From Streptomyces albus subsp. albus (GTDB lineage Bacteria; Actinomycetota; Actinomycetes; Streptomycetales; Streptomycetaceae), in NCBI RefSeq assembly GCF_000725885.1, contig NZ_JODR01000002.1, positions 248,001 through 312,000 of the forward strand: DNA of 64,000 nucleotides, in the 5' to 3' direction. The stretch's first letter is position 1; every line of letters begins with the position of its first letter. The notes below the pieces were generated by a model. That model did no database searches and had not been told where the DNA came from. It saw only the letters and a program-made list of their open reading frames with translations. Shown here in pieces: positions 17,437 to 26,118 of the stretch. The translations under genes were made by a program, and so were the position numbers.

Positions 17437-17474
17437 TGTCAAGACTTCGTCCTGACATAAGGACTTAAGGACTT
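17437..17474 (-). promoter_or_regulatory. Candidate promoter/operator of the iol operon
   Basis: On the minus strand TTGACA (17442-17437) resembles a -35. Beside it are an inverted repeat GTCCT-6-AGGAC (17449-17453/17460-17464) and two tandem copies of AAGGACTT (17459-17466, 17467-17474). A 12-bp direct repeat lies nearer the gene (17380-17391, 17395-17406). I found no good -10. A regulator binding here is inference. Confidence 0.4.
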
Positions 17475-18140
17475 GGCCGGACTTCGCCGGGTCGGCGCTC
17501 TCGCCGCTCCGCAGGCGGTGCGGTGCCGGGGGCGTCGGGCGGTGGTGGGCCGTGGTGGGCGCGGGGCACGGGGTGCCACCACGCTGTGCCGCGGTCGCGT
17601 ACCCGGCGGCGGGGCGCACCCCTGCGTGGCCGTGGGGGGCGGGCGGCGCTGGGGGCGGGACGGCGCCACGGCAGCGCGCCGTCCCGCCTCTGTACGCGCG
17701 GAGCGGGCGCCGTCCGCACGGCGGGCGGGCGGACGGGCGGGCGGGCGATCGGCCACGAGCGGGGCACGGCGGTTCCTGCGGCCTGCCGAGGTGTCCGGTG
17801 GCCCGTCCATGCCCGCTGCCGGCACGTCCGGTGGTCCGCCCACTCCCGCTGCCCGCACGTCCGGTGGTCCGCCGATGCCCGCGCCGGTCTGCCTGCGCCC
17901 GCTGGTCTGCCGCGGCGTCCGTGGGCCGCGCCCGTTTGCCTGCCGCGGCGCCCCTTCGGCGGTCGCCGGGCCCGCGGTGATCGCGGGACCTGTGGCGGAC
18001 GCCGGACCGGTGGGGGGTCGCGGGACCCATGGCGGACGCCAGACCCGTGGCCGTCCGTGGGCCCGGTGGTGGATCCGTCGTACCCACGGGGTCCGTGGGT
18101 CCCGTGGGGTGGGTCCGTCGGGCCGTGGACGGTCCGCGGG
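17475..18140. repeat. Non-coding low-complexity region with 33-bp tandem repeats
   Basis: No gene is supported in this stretch between iolE and the oxidase gene. Three 33-bp units with few differences occupy 17790-17888, and 18000-18140 is built from degenerate GGTCCGTGGG-type words. All frames are open because of base composition, with no conserved protein signature and no good ribosome site. Confidence 0.6.
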
Positions 18141-19313
18141 TCAGGGCGCGGGGGTCATGGGCCGGTCGGGGGCGAACGGCGACAGGTCGAGGGGCACGGG
18201 ACGGCCGAGCGCCAGGCGGGCGGCGAGAGTGCCCGTCCAGGGACCGGCGGTCAGGCCCTCGGCGCCCAGGCCGTTGGCGACGACGAGACCGTCGAGCCCG
18301 GGCACGGCGCCCAGCAGCGGACGGCCGTCCGGGGACGCCGGGCGGAACCCGACGCGGGTCTCCACATGGGTGGCGGTGGCCAGCCCCGGCGCCACCGCCA
18401 GCGCGTGACCGAGGACTTCGGCGAGCCCGGCGGCAGTGACCCGGTGGTCGAAGCCCGTCCCCTCCTCGCGGGTGGCGCCGACGACGACCCGCGAGTCGTC
18501 GAAGGTCAGCAGGTAGTGGCCGGTGAGCGGCAGGACGACCGGCCAGTGGGCGGTGTCGGCACCGGGCAGCCGCAGATGGACGATCTGACCGCGTTGCGGA
18601 ACGACCGGCACGCGTACCCCGTGCGGCTCCAGCAGCGCGGGCGACCAGGCACCCGCCGCCGCGACGACCGCGTCCGCGCCGAGGAGTTCACCGGCGACCC
18701 GCACCCCGCGCACCCGGCCGCCGTCGGCCTCCAGTTCGGCCGTACCGGTGACGGTCCGCAACCCGTGCCGGCCGGCCGCCGCCACGAGCGCGTCCCGCAT
18801 GCTGCGGCCGTCCAGCCTGGCAGCGCCCGAGAGGTGGAGCGCGGTGCCGGAGAAGCCGCCGTCATGGCCGGCGCCGGGTGGCGCGGCACCGTCCGGGTGG
18901 CCGTCCCCCGGGGCCAGCGCGGGGAAGAGGCGGCGGGCCTCGGCGGCGTCCACGGTGGTCACCTCGCCCGCGTGCGGGGCAGCTGCCGCCACGTGGGCGG
19001 TGACCCTGTCACGCACCCGGGCGGCCTCGGCCGCGTCCTGCGGCAGCAGCACCAGGGCCCCGACCTTGCGGTAACCGACGTCGCCCTGGCCGTCTTCCGC
19101 GAGCGCCGCGAGGAGTTCGGGATAGTGGGCGGCCCCGGTGGTGGCGAGCGGGTCCTTGTCCCTGTTGGTCCAGGGGCAGATGATGCCGGCGCCCGCCGAG
19201 GTGGCCCGGCCCTCGTGCGCGGCGTCGACCAGTACCGTCTCCGCCCCGGCCCTCGCCAGCTCGTACGCGGCGGCGGCTCCCACTATCCCGGCTCCCACGA
19301 CGACGATCCGCAC
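18141..19313 (-). CDS. FAD-dependent amino-acid oxidase/dehydrogenase (DAO family)
   Basis: A 390-residue DAO-fold flavoprotein. FAD-binding VRIVVVGAGIVGAAAAYELARAG is at the very start, the second flavin region is AVVAAAGAWSPALL, and the C-terminal motif is RPLLGAVPGLDGLVVANGLGAEGLTAGP. It resembles D-amino-acid dehydrogenases and glycine/sarcosine oxidases; the substrate cannot be fixed. The GTG at 19313 follows GAGGAG by five bases and opens directly on the dinucleotide fold, so I prefer it to the ATGs at about 19350. Confidence 0.85.
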   Translation of the reverse strand: MRIVVVGAGIVGAAAAYELARAGAETVLVDAAHEGRATSAGAGIICPWTNRDKDPLATTGAAHYPELLAALAEDGQGDVGYRKVGALVLLPQDAAEAARVRDRVTAHVAAAAPHAGEVTTVDAAEARRLFPALAPGDGHPDGAAPPGAGHDGGFSGTALHLSGAARLDGRSMRDALVAAAGRHGLRTVTGTAELEADGGRVRGVRVAGELLGADAVVAAAGAWSPALLEPHGVRVPVVPQRGQIVHLRLPGADTAHWPVVLPLTGHYLLTFDDSRVVVGATREEGTGFDHRVTAAGLAEVLGHALAVAPGLATATHVETRVGFRPASPDGRPLLGAVPGLDGLVVANGLGAEGLTAGPWTGTLAARLALGRPVPLDLSPFAPDRPMTPAP

Positions 19314-19361
19314 GCTGCCTCCTCGCTCCCGGTGCCGCGCACAGATCATCACCCGTGACGA

Positions 19362-21353
19362 TCACCCGTCAATGCCGCCCGCGGTCTGTTCTCCTCCCCG
19401 GTCCGGGACGGGTCGCGTGCGGGTGGCACGGGCCCGGCGGTCGAGGAGCCGCAGCAGCAGCGCGGCGAGGAGTTGGAGGGCCGCGACGGCCAGCACCAGA
19501 CCGGCGGCGGGCAGCCGGGCGAGAACACCGACGAGGGCCGCACCCGCCGCTGCGGCGGTCAGTTTCAGCCCCGCGCCCAGGGTGAAGACCTGGGTGCGCA
19601 CGGCGGCCGGGGCGTGGTCGGCGCGCAACCGCAGCGTGGCCGTCAGCAGGGGGCCGTCACCCAGCCCCGCGAGGGCGAACAGCGCCACGGTCAGCGGGAA
19701 GGACGGCACGGCGGCGGCGCCGGCCAGAGCGACCGCGGTGGCCAGCAGGCTCCCGAGGGCGAGCCGGCGGGGCTCCGGCGCGCCGCGCCACCGGGCCAGA
19801 CCGAGCGCACCGGCCAGGCCGCCCACCGCGAACGCGGTCAGCAGTGCCCCTCCCCCGTCGGCGCTCCCCCGCTGCGCCGCCAGCAGAACCGCCACGACGG
19901 GCAGTCCGCCCAGACCGAGAAAGGCGACACACGTCGCGACGGTGACGGCCCGCAGAGCCGGAACACGCCACAGCACCCGCACGCCCGCGGCGAGCTGCCC
20001 CCGGAAGCCACCGCCGGGGCGCGCGACGGCACCGGTGGCCGGACCTGACGGAGCGTCGGTTTCCGGGCCCGGCCCGGCGGCGGGGTCCGGCGCCGACGTG
20101 GCGCCGGTCCCCTTGCCCGGCGTGAGGCCGTTCCCCTTGCCCGGCGTGGGGCCGGTCCTCTTGCCCGGCGTGGGGTCGGTTCTGCGGCCCGACTCGGCGG
20201 TGGACTCCGGGCCCGGTGTGGCTTCGGCTCCCGCACCCGACATGGCGTCGCTTCCCGGACCCGACCCGGCGGCGGGCGCCCGGACGGACGCGGCATCGAT
20301 CTCCTTGCCCGGCGTAGTCCCGACTTCCAGATCCGGCTCGGTGGCAGACCCCGGGCTCGACGCGGCCTCGGCTCCTCCCGCACCTGGAATGGAGGCGGCT
20401 TTCGGCCCCGGCTCGGCGGCGGGCTCCCGGCCCGATATGGCTTCGGCTCCCACGCCCGACTCGGCGACGAGGGCCCGGCCCGACACGGCGTCGGTTCCCG
20501 GGGCCGACCCGGAAGCGGTCACCGAGCCCTGCGCCGCATCGGTCATGGGGCCCTGCGCCGAGTCGGCTTCCTGGTGCGGCCCGGGAGTGTCGGCGGCTGC
20601 CTTCCGGGCGAGCGGCGGGGCCGTGGGACGCGGCGCGTCCGTTCGACGGCGCCCGGTCGTACGACGGAGTCCGGTCGTCCGAGGAGGTCCGGGAGTCGGG
20701 TGCCTTCTGGCTGTGGGGCTTTCACCGGCACCCGGGTCCGGGGCGACCGTCGGGCTTTCACCGGCAGTGGAGCTTTCACCGGCCGTGAAGTGCGGAGCGG
20801 CCGTCGGGTGCGGGGTGGGCAGGGCGGTGGTCGTCAGTGCTGCGGCCGTCGCCGAGGCGGCCAGCAGTGCGGTGGCCGGGCCGGGCGCGAGCAGTGCCGC
20901 AGTCGTGCTGACGGCCGCCGGTGCCAGCACGCCGGCGGCGTTGTAGGTGCTGGCGTCCAGGGCGTAGGCGCGGGTGCGGTCGGGGCCATCGGGGGTGAAG
21001 GTGGCCAGCAGGCCGGAGAGTCCACCGGTGACGACGGGCCCCGCACTGCCGCCGAGCAGCGCCACCACGAGGGTGAGCACCATCGGGGCGCGGCCCACGG
21101 TGAGGGCCAGGGTGGCGATGGCGGCGCCGAAGAGCGCGAGCGCGCAGCCGTGGAAGAGCCGCGTGCGCCGGGCGCGTTCGGCGAGGGCGCCCACCACGGG
21201 GGCGGCGACCGCGTGCGGTGCCAGCCAGGCGGTGAGGAGGAAGGCACCGGGTGCCGGACTGCCCGTACGGTCCAGGGCGAGCAGGGCGAGGGCGACGGCC
21301 ACGCCCTCGTCGGCGAGCCGTGCGAGGAAGGCCGTCGTCAGATATGCCCGCAT
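19362..21353 (-). CDS. MFS transporter with a ~265-residue low-complexity insertion
   Basis: A 663-residue protein. Residues 1-180 hold about six membrane helices (AYLTTAFLARLADEG, FLLTAWLAPHAVAAPVVGALAE) and 445-640 hold the second half (RVPALRAVTVATCVAFLGLGG, LGDGPLLTATLRLRAD). This is an MFS drug-exporter-like fold without a recognised substrate. Between the halves, where MFS proteins have a short cytoplasmic loop, residues 180-445 form a Pro/Gly/Ala/Thr-rich stretch with TPGKxTGPTPGKGNG-like repeats and an Arg-rich segment. ATG at 21353 follows GGGAGG at good spacing. It is divergent from the CGNR gene. Confidence 0.82.
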   Translation of the reverse strand: MRAYLTTAFLARLADEGVAVALALLALDRTGSPAPGAFLLTAWLAPHAVAAPVVGALAERARRTRLFHGCALALFGAAIATLALTVGRAPMVLTLVVALLGGSAGPVVTGGLSGLLATFTPDGPDRTRAYALDASTYNAAGVLAPAAVSTTAALLAPGPATALLAASATAAALTTTALPTPHPTAAPHFTAGESSTAGESPTVAPDPGAGESPTARRHPTPGPPRTTGLRRTTGRRRTDAPRPTAPPLARKAAADTPGPHQEADSAQGPMTDAAQGSVTASGSAPGTDAVSGRALVAESGVGAEAISGREPAAEPGPKAASIPGAGGAEAASSPGSATEPDLEVGTTPGKEIDAASVRAPAAGSGPGSDAMSGAGAEATPGPESTAESGRRTDPTPGKRTGPTPGKGNGLTPGKGTGATSAPDPAAGPGPETDAPSGPATGAVARPGGGFRGQLAAGVRVLWRVPALRAVTVATCVAFLGLGGLPVVAVLLAAQRGSADGGGALLTAFAVGGLAGALGLARWRGAPEPRRLALGSLLATAVALAGAAAVPSFPLTVALFALAGLGDGPLLTATLRLRADHAPAAVRTQVFTLGAGLKLTAAAAGAALVGVLARLPAAGLVLAVAALQLLAALLLRLLDRRARATRTRPVPDRGGEQTAGGIDG
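20021..20813. repeat. Low-complexity repeats inside the MFS gene
   Basis: This is the DNA for the inserted MFS loop. It consists of degenerate short repeats, among them several 27-bp-like units around 20105-20175 reading TPGK...GxTPGK. The frame stays open throughout, which suggests in-frame expansion and not decay. Confidence 0.65.
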
Positions 21354-21408
21354 GGTTGTCCCTCCCGCCTGTCCGCCCGCCCGCTCGGCCGCTCGGCCGC
21401 TCGCCACC

Positions 21409-21436
21409 GTAACGCTTCATCCGTATGATGCGTTAC
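21409..21436. promoter_or_regulatory. Inverted repeat between divergent MFS and CGNR genes
   Basis: Arms 21409-21420 and 21425-21436 match at 11 of 12 positions around a four-base spacer (core TAACGC/GCGTTA). It fills the 71-bp divergent intergenic region and overlaps the first codons of the CGNR gene, so a protein bound here could control both genes. Confidence 0.65.
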
Positions 21437-22006
21437 ATGGTGCCAAGTACGCAGCTCCCCGGCGGATTCCGGCCGGGAGAGCGCCTGATCGACCTGGCGA
21501 ACGCCGTGCGGGAGGATCCGGAACTGCCCCGGGACGCGCTGGCCGCCGTGCTGGCCCGGCACGGGGAGAGCGAGCGGGATCTGGCGAGCCTGAACCAGGC
21601 GGAGGCGAACGCGCTGCGTGCGGCGGTCGCCGAGCTGACGGACCGGGTCCTGACGGAGGACGACACCGACCGTGCCGCCGCCGCGCTCAACGACCTGTTG
21701 GCGCGGTGCGGCGCCCGCCCCCGGCTGAGCCGGCACGACGGGCACGCCTGGCACCTGCACGTGGACCGCGGCGACGACGCGAGCTGGGCCGACTGGTTCA
21801 CCGCCACCGGGGCGCTCGCCCTGGCGCGGCTGCTGAGCGAGCGAGGCGGCATCGACTGGGGCGAGTGCGCGGCCCCCGGCTGCCGCCGCCTCTTCCTCGG
21901 CGGCGGTCCTGGCGTACCGCGCCGCTACTGCTCGCGCACGTGCGCCACCCGCACCCGGGTGGCCGCCCACCGGGCGCGCACGGCACGCGGCGGTGGCGGG
22001 CAGTGA
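21425..22006 (+). CDS. CGNR zinc-finger protein (ABATE domain)
   Basis: A 193-residue protein with an N-terminal ABATE region (LIDLANAVREDPELPRDALA) and a C-terminal zinc finger reading CAAPGCRRLFL...RRYCSRTCATRTRVAAHR. The usual CGNR tetrad is CATR here. CGNR proteins are putative DNA-binding regulators. Start: ATG at 21425 or at 21437; the first lies inside the inverted repeat, which suggests a leaderless or autoregulated transcript. It is divergent from the MFS gene, a likely target. Confidence 0.85.
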   Translation: MMRYMVPSTQLPGGFRPGERLIDLANAVREDPELPRDALAAVLARHGESERDLASLNQAEANALRAAVAELTDRVLTEDDTDRAAAALNDLLARCGARPRLSRHDGHAWHLHVDRGDDASWADWFTATGALALARLLSERGGIDWGECAAPGCRRLFLGGGPGVPRRYCSRTCATRTRVAAHRARTARGGGGQ

Positions 22007-22151
22007 GCCGTACGCGACGACCTGCGGCGGGGCACCACGCAAGACAGCGGTTCGAGTACGGGCACAAGGCAGGTTCGGTGGTCGCCCGAGTTCGGTGGCC
22101 GCCCGGGCGAGCCGTCACCGGAGCCGACCCCCGGGACGACACGCGGGGCAC

Positions 22152-22430
22152 TCACCGGCGCGGGCCGTCACCGCGACGCCCGCCGCCCCGCGTGCCACCA
22201 TCCCGCGTGTCGTCGCCGGGGTCGCCGTCCGGGGGCTCGTCCCACCAGCGGTCGTCGGGCTCGCGCCGGTTGCCGATGATCGCGGCGACCGGCGGGATCA
22301 CCATCGCGACCACACACATGGCGATGGCCGCCGGTACCGACCACAGCCGCACGAAGGCCCACGCGCTGACGAACAGCACCAGGCAGACCGCCATCAGCGC
22401 GAAGTAGCGTCGGCGCCTCCTCGCGTACAC
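22152..22430 (-). CDS. DUF3099-type small membrane protein
   Basis: About 92 residues from a GTG at 22430. A basic start (YARRRRRYF) leads into two membrane helices, ALMAVCLVLFVSAWAFV and VPAAIAMCVVAMVIPPVAAI, then NRREPDDRWWDEPP and a Gly/Asp-rich tail. This matches the actinobacterial DUF3099 family; function unknown. GGAG lies very close to the GTG, so the exact start is uncertain. The last 30 residues are low complexity. Confidence 0.75.
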   Translation of the reverse strand: MYARRRRRYFALMAVCLVLFVSAWAFVRLWSVPAAIAMCVVAMVIPPVAAIIGNRREPDDRWWDEPPDGDPGDDTRDGGTRGGGRRGDGPRR

Positions 22431-22462
22431 GTCTCCACCGTACGGCGCGGTCCCGGGGACCG

Positions 22463-23209
22463 TCAGGCGGCGCGGTCGGTGAAGCGCACGGCGAGCTTCT
22501 CCAGTGCGTCGGCGGTGCCCTCCGGATCGGTCAGCGGGCTCAGATGGTGCGAGGTGCGGCGCAGTACGCGGTGACCGAGGGACTCGGCGTGGATGGCGGT
22601 CTCCTCGTACTGCGGGCTCAGCCGCAGATAGGCCGTGCGGGTGCGGTCGGGGTCGGGCTCCGCCTCCGGGGCGGGCTCCTCGGCGTAGGCCAGCGGCGCC
22701 CGGGGCAGACCGGCGCGGAAGCGGGCGCGCAGGTCGGGGTCGGGCACCTCGTCGGCGAGTTCCCGTTCGGGGTACCAGGTGTCCCACGGGGGAAGCCGCC
22801 CGCCTGCGGCCAGCCCGCGCAGCCAGGCGGCCTGGTCGGCCGGCACCGCTTCCAGCCAGCTGCGGCCGGGGTGCGGCCACTGCGCGTCCACGTACACGGA
22901 GCCCGCGACGGTGCGGGGGCCGCGCTCGCGCCGGGTGAGCCGCCGGCCCAGCGCGGGCAGCAGCGGTCCGGCACCGCCGTGTCCCACCAGCACCACGGGC
23001 ATGTGGCCGGGGCCCGGGGGGACTTGGCGTTCGGCGGCGGCGAGCAGCAGGGGATAGTGGGGGCCCGCGCCGTCGAGGGTGCCGCCGAGAGCCGGAGCGG
23101 TGACGGTCCGGCCCCGTGCGCGCAGCGCGCCGGCGACCGGCTGCCACAGCACGTCGCCGGTCAGCGGACTGTGCACCAGCACCAGCTCGGCCTGCTTCGC
23201 AGCGGGCAC
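22463..23209 (-). CDS. Alpha/beta-hydrolase fold protein lacking the serine nucleophile
   Basis: A 248-residue alpha/beta-hydrolase-like protein: LVLVHSPLTGDVLWQPVAGALRARG at the start, nucleophile elbow region PVVLVGHGGAGPLLP, and a late histidine in RTSHHLSPLTDPEGTA. The elbow reads G-H-G-G-A-G where active members have G-x-S-x-G, so the serine is absent and classical hydrolysis is unlikely. Many streptomycetes encode such proteins of unknown role. It ends 32 bases before the DUF3099 gene start. Confidence 0.78.
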   Translation of the reverse strand: MPAAKQAELVLVHSPLTGDVLWQPVAGALRARGRTVTAPALGGTLDGAGPHYPLLLAAAERQVPPGPGHMPVVLVGHGGAGPLLPALGRRLTRRERGPRTVAGSVYVDAQWPHPGRSWLEAVPADQAAWLRGLAAGGRLPPWDTWYPERELADEVPDPDLRARFRAGLPRAPLAYAEEPAPEAEPDPDRTRTAYLRLSPQYEETAIHAESLGHRVLRRTSHHLSPLTDPEGTADALEKLAVRFTDRAA

Positions 23210-23600
23210 ATTCCTCCCCTTTCGGGCTCACGGCACAGGGTGTCAGGGAGAGGGATCAGCGTAGACCCGCACGGCCGCCGCACACCCGGGGATCACTACA
23301 TACCGACCGGTACGGCGCCGGTCGCTCCGGTTCGCCACCCTCCTCCGATCGGACGAACGGTCAGGTGCGGGAACGGTTCGCCCGGCAAGCGCCGCATACG
23401 GTCCCCGGCATGACTGCGGCACCGGAGACCGGCGGGACGGTGGGCGCCGTCGGTGCGGGCGGCACGGACGGCCAGGTGCTCTCGGCGAGCCCCACTCCGC
23501 GGACGGCACCCCGGGGCCGCCCCGGGTACGGCCGCGGCGGGGTCCGCCGCCGGAACGGCTGCCGGGCCGCCGCTCAGGGACGGCTGGTAGACCTTGCGTC

Positions 23601-23975
23601 GTGAACGAGATGCACGACGACACGTACGACAGCACCCCTGTGACGATCGCCGGGCTCCAGCAGCGGCTGGCCCGGTTCGCGGCGGAACGGGACTGGGGGC
23701 AGTACCACACGCCGAAGAACCTCGCCGCCGCGCTCAGCGTCGAGGCGGCCGAGCTGGTGGAGATCTTCCAGTGGTTGACTCCCGAGCAGTCGGAGCGGGT
23801 GATGGCGGACCCGGAGTCGGCGGGCCGGGTGGAGGACGAGGTCGCCGACGTCCTCGCGTATCTGCTCCAGTTCTGCCATGTGGTGGGGGTCGATCCGCTC
23901 TCCGCGCTGGAAGCAAAGATCGAGAGGAACGAAACGCGTTTCCCGAGGCCCGGAACCGGTCACTCTATGGAGTGA
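23601..23975 (+). CDS. MazG-like nucleotide pyrophosphohydrolase (dCTPase type)
   Basis: A 124-residue all-alpha NTP pyrophosphatase: FAAERDWGQYHTPKNLAAAL, metal-binding EAAELVEIFQW and EDEVADVLAYLLQF. The two acidic pairs (ExxE, ExxD) bind Mg. The family hydrolyses dCTP or other non-canonical nucleotides to the monophosphate. It starts with GTG at 23601 or ATG at 23610. A 6-bp inverted repeat (23959-23964/23971-23976) spans the stop codon. Confidence 0.87.
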   Translation: MNEMHDDTYDSTPVTIAGLQQRLARFAAERDWGQYHTPKNLAAALSVEAAELVEIFQWLTPEQSERVMADPESAGRVEDEVADVLAYLLQFCHVVGVDPLSALEAKIERNETRFPRPGTGHSME

Positions 23976-24079
23976 CGGAGTTCTTCACACGACCCTTTTT
24001 ATCCACAAAATTCCGAAACCCCCTGGCGGAGCTGGCCATTGACAGTCACGCTGGGTAGCGACCAGTGAGGGGGAAGCAG

Positions 24080-24538
24080 ATGGATGCGGTACGGCTCATC
24101 GCCGCCACGCGCCAGGCTCTCGCGCTCAGTGCGGACGTGGCCGACGTCGTGACGGAGGCCTGGCAGGCCCAGGCGCTGGCCGTCGCGGTGGGCAGCCATC
24201 TCGCGGTCAGCGGTCCTCCGGCGGTGCGGTCGGAGGCGCTGGGGCTCAGCGAGGTGGGCACCAGAGCCGGCGGCTCCCGCCACCACACGGCGCCGCGTGC
24301 GGGCGGTCTGCGGGCCGCCCAGCTCTCGGCCATCGACGATCCGCGGCGCACACTCGACGACCTGGGCGCCCTGCTGGGCGAGGCGGGGGTGGCCTTGGTG
24401 GGCGTCGCCGTCACCGCCGAGGACGAGACGCTCTACTGGCAGTGCATGGAGGCCATCGACGCGGCGGACGAATCGGGTGACCGGGTCACCGCGATCCTCC
24501 GCACCCTGTCGATGCGCGAACGCGGCAGCCTCGCCTAG
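24080..24538 (+). CDS. DUF6099-like protein
   Basis: A 152-residue protein opening MDAVRLIAATRQALALS, which I recognise as the streptomycete DUF6099 type. It is predicted all-helical, without membrane segments or cysteine motifs (one Cys). GAGGGGGAA lies at good spacing before ATG 24080, and a TTGACA hexamer at 24039-24044 could be a -35. Function unknown. Confidence 0.7.
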   Translation: MDAVRLIAATRQALALSADVADVVTEAWQAQALAVAVGSHLAVSGPPAVRSEALGLSEVGTRAGGSRHHTAPRAGGLRAAQLSAIDDPRRTLDDLGALLGEAGVALVGVAVTAEDETLYWQCMEAIDAADESGDRVTAILRTLSMRERGSLA

Positions 24539-25194
24539 CAACGCGGCAGCCTCGCCTGGCGGGGCACCGCCTCGGCCGCACCGGGCTCCGGGTCGGTGCG
24601 GGGTTCGCAGCCCGCCCCCTCGACCACCGCGCCGACGGCCGCGGTGCCGAGCGGGGCTTCACCGTTGACGGGACGGTTCCCCAGGCGGCACCGGCCGTCA
24701 CGGCGGTGACACCGGCAAGACCCGCGGGCGCCTCGGCGGCGAAGCCGACGCAGTGGCGGCAGGCCATGCCGCGCCCGGTGCAGGCGTGGACCGCCGCACC
24801 ACCGCCGGGTGCAGATGTGGACCGCCGCACCACCGCCGGGTGCAGGCGTGGGCCGGGGTGCCGCCGCCGCGTGCCGTCATGCCGGAGCCCGGCCCCCCGG
24901 GCCGGCGAAGCGCGCGCCACGCCCCAGTCGCGGAGCTTCCGGCCCGCGTCGTACGGCGGGAACAGGCGTACGGCGAGGACAGGCGGACGGCGAGCCGGCC
25001 GGTGACCGCCGCTGTCGCGCTCGCGCACCCCACCAGCGCGGAGACGAGCACCGGCCGGCGCCCCCGCGCAGGCCCGCAGCCCCCCTCGGCATCGCACCGG
25101 CCCGCCCGCCGGGCACCACCCGAGCCGCACCCGGACCGACTGCGCGGTGAGGGCGCCGGGCCGCACCGGGCCCCCGGAAGGCAAGATGGGGGGC
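24539..25194. other. Intergenic stretch without a supported gene
   Basis: About 650 GC-rich bases with open frames on both strands but no recognisable protein family or good ribosome site. It contains the 31-bp tandem repeat at 24778-24851. A minus-strand frame around 24700-25050 opens like a lipoprotein (VSALVGCAS) but continues without conserved features. Confidence 0.5.
24778..24851. repeat. 31-bp tandem repeat, 2.4 copies
   Basis: Unit 1 at 24778-24808 and unit 2 at 24809-24839 differ at a few positions only; a partial third copy runs to 24851. Confidence 0.8.
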
Positions 25195-26118
25195 ATGCGA
25201 CTGCGAATCTTCACCGAGCCCCAGCAGGGGGCCGACTACGACACGCTGCTGAAGGTCGCGAAGGCCACCGAGGACCTCGGCTTCGACGCGTTCTACCGTT
25301 CCGACCACTACCTGGCCATGGGCGACTCCGACGGTCTGCCCGGCCCCACCGACGCCTGGATCACGCTGGCGGGGCTGGCCCGCGAGACCAGCCGCATCCG
25401 GCTGGGCACCCTCATGACGGCCGCCACCTTCCGGCTGCCGGGCACCCTGGCGATCCAGGTCGCGCAGGTGGACGCCATGTCGGGCGGGCGTGTCGACTTC
25501 GGGCTGGGCTCCGGCTGGTACGAGGACGAGCACACCGCCTACGGCATCCCCTTCCCGAAGGAGAAGTTCGGGCGGCTGGAGGAGCAGCTGGCGATCATCA
25601 CCGGGCTGTGGGAGACGCCCTCGGGCGAGAAGTTCGACTACGAGGGCACCTACTACCAGCTCAAGGACTCCCCGGCGCTGCCCAAGCCGTACCAGGAGCG
25701 CATCCCGGTGCTGATCGGCGGCTTCGGTGCCAAGCGCACCCCCCGGCTGGCCGCCCGGTACGCGGACGAGTTCAACGTGCCGTTCGGTTCGCTGGAGGAC
25801 AGCAAGCGGCAGTTCGACCGGGTCCGTGACGCCGCCGCGGAGCGGGGCCGGGACGCGGACGAGCTGGTGTACTCCAACGCGCTGGTGGTGTGCGTCGGCA
25901 AGGACGACGCCGAGGTGGCCCGCCGTGCCGCCGCCATCGGGCGGGAGGTGGACGAGCTCAAGGAGAACGGTCTGGCCGGCTCCCCCGAGGAGGTCGTCGA
26001 CAAGATCGGCCGGTACGGCGAGCTGGGCAGCTCCCGCATCTACCTCCAGATCCTGGACCTGAGCGACCTGGACCACCTGGCGCTGATCGCCGACCAGGTG
26101 CAGGCCAAGCTGGCGTGA
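25195..26118 (+). CDS. F420-dependent LLM-class oxidoreductase
   Basis: A 307-residue luciferase-like TIM-barrel: FYRSDHYLAMGD, ITLAGLARETSRIRLGTLMTAATFR, SGGRVDFGLGSGWYEDEH, PVLIGGFGAKRTPRLAARYADEFN. This is the F420-dependent group common in actinomycetes; the substrate is unknown. ATG at 25195 (MRLRIFTEP) begins the conserved first strand; upstream ATGs would add a Pro/Gly tail. The stop overlaps the next gene's GTG by four bases. Confidence 0.87.
   Translation: MRLRIFTEPQQGADYDTLLKVAKATEDLGFDAFYRSDHYLAMGDSDGLPGPTDAWITLAGLARETSRIRLGTLMTAATFRLPGTLAIQVAQVDAMSGGRVDFGLGSGWYEDEHTAYGIPFPKEKFGRLEEQLAIITGLWETPSGEKFDYEGTYYQLKDSPALPKPYQERIPVLIGGFGAKRTPRLAARYADEFNVPFGSLEDSKRQFDRVRDAAAERGRDADELVYSNALVVCVGKDDAEVARRAAAIGREVDELKENGLAGSPEEVVDKIGRYGELGSSRIYLQILDLSDLDHLALIADQVQAKLA

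Noticed and set aside
17107..18087. Open frames on both strands between iolE and the oxidase
   Set aside because: Composition-driven; products are Arg/Pro/Gly strings made of repeat units and one overlaps iolE antisense.
24698..25051. Possible lipoprotein gene on the minus strand
   Set aside because: It opens with VSALVGCAS but continues as low-complexity sequence through a tandem repeat, with no ribosome site or conserved domain.
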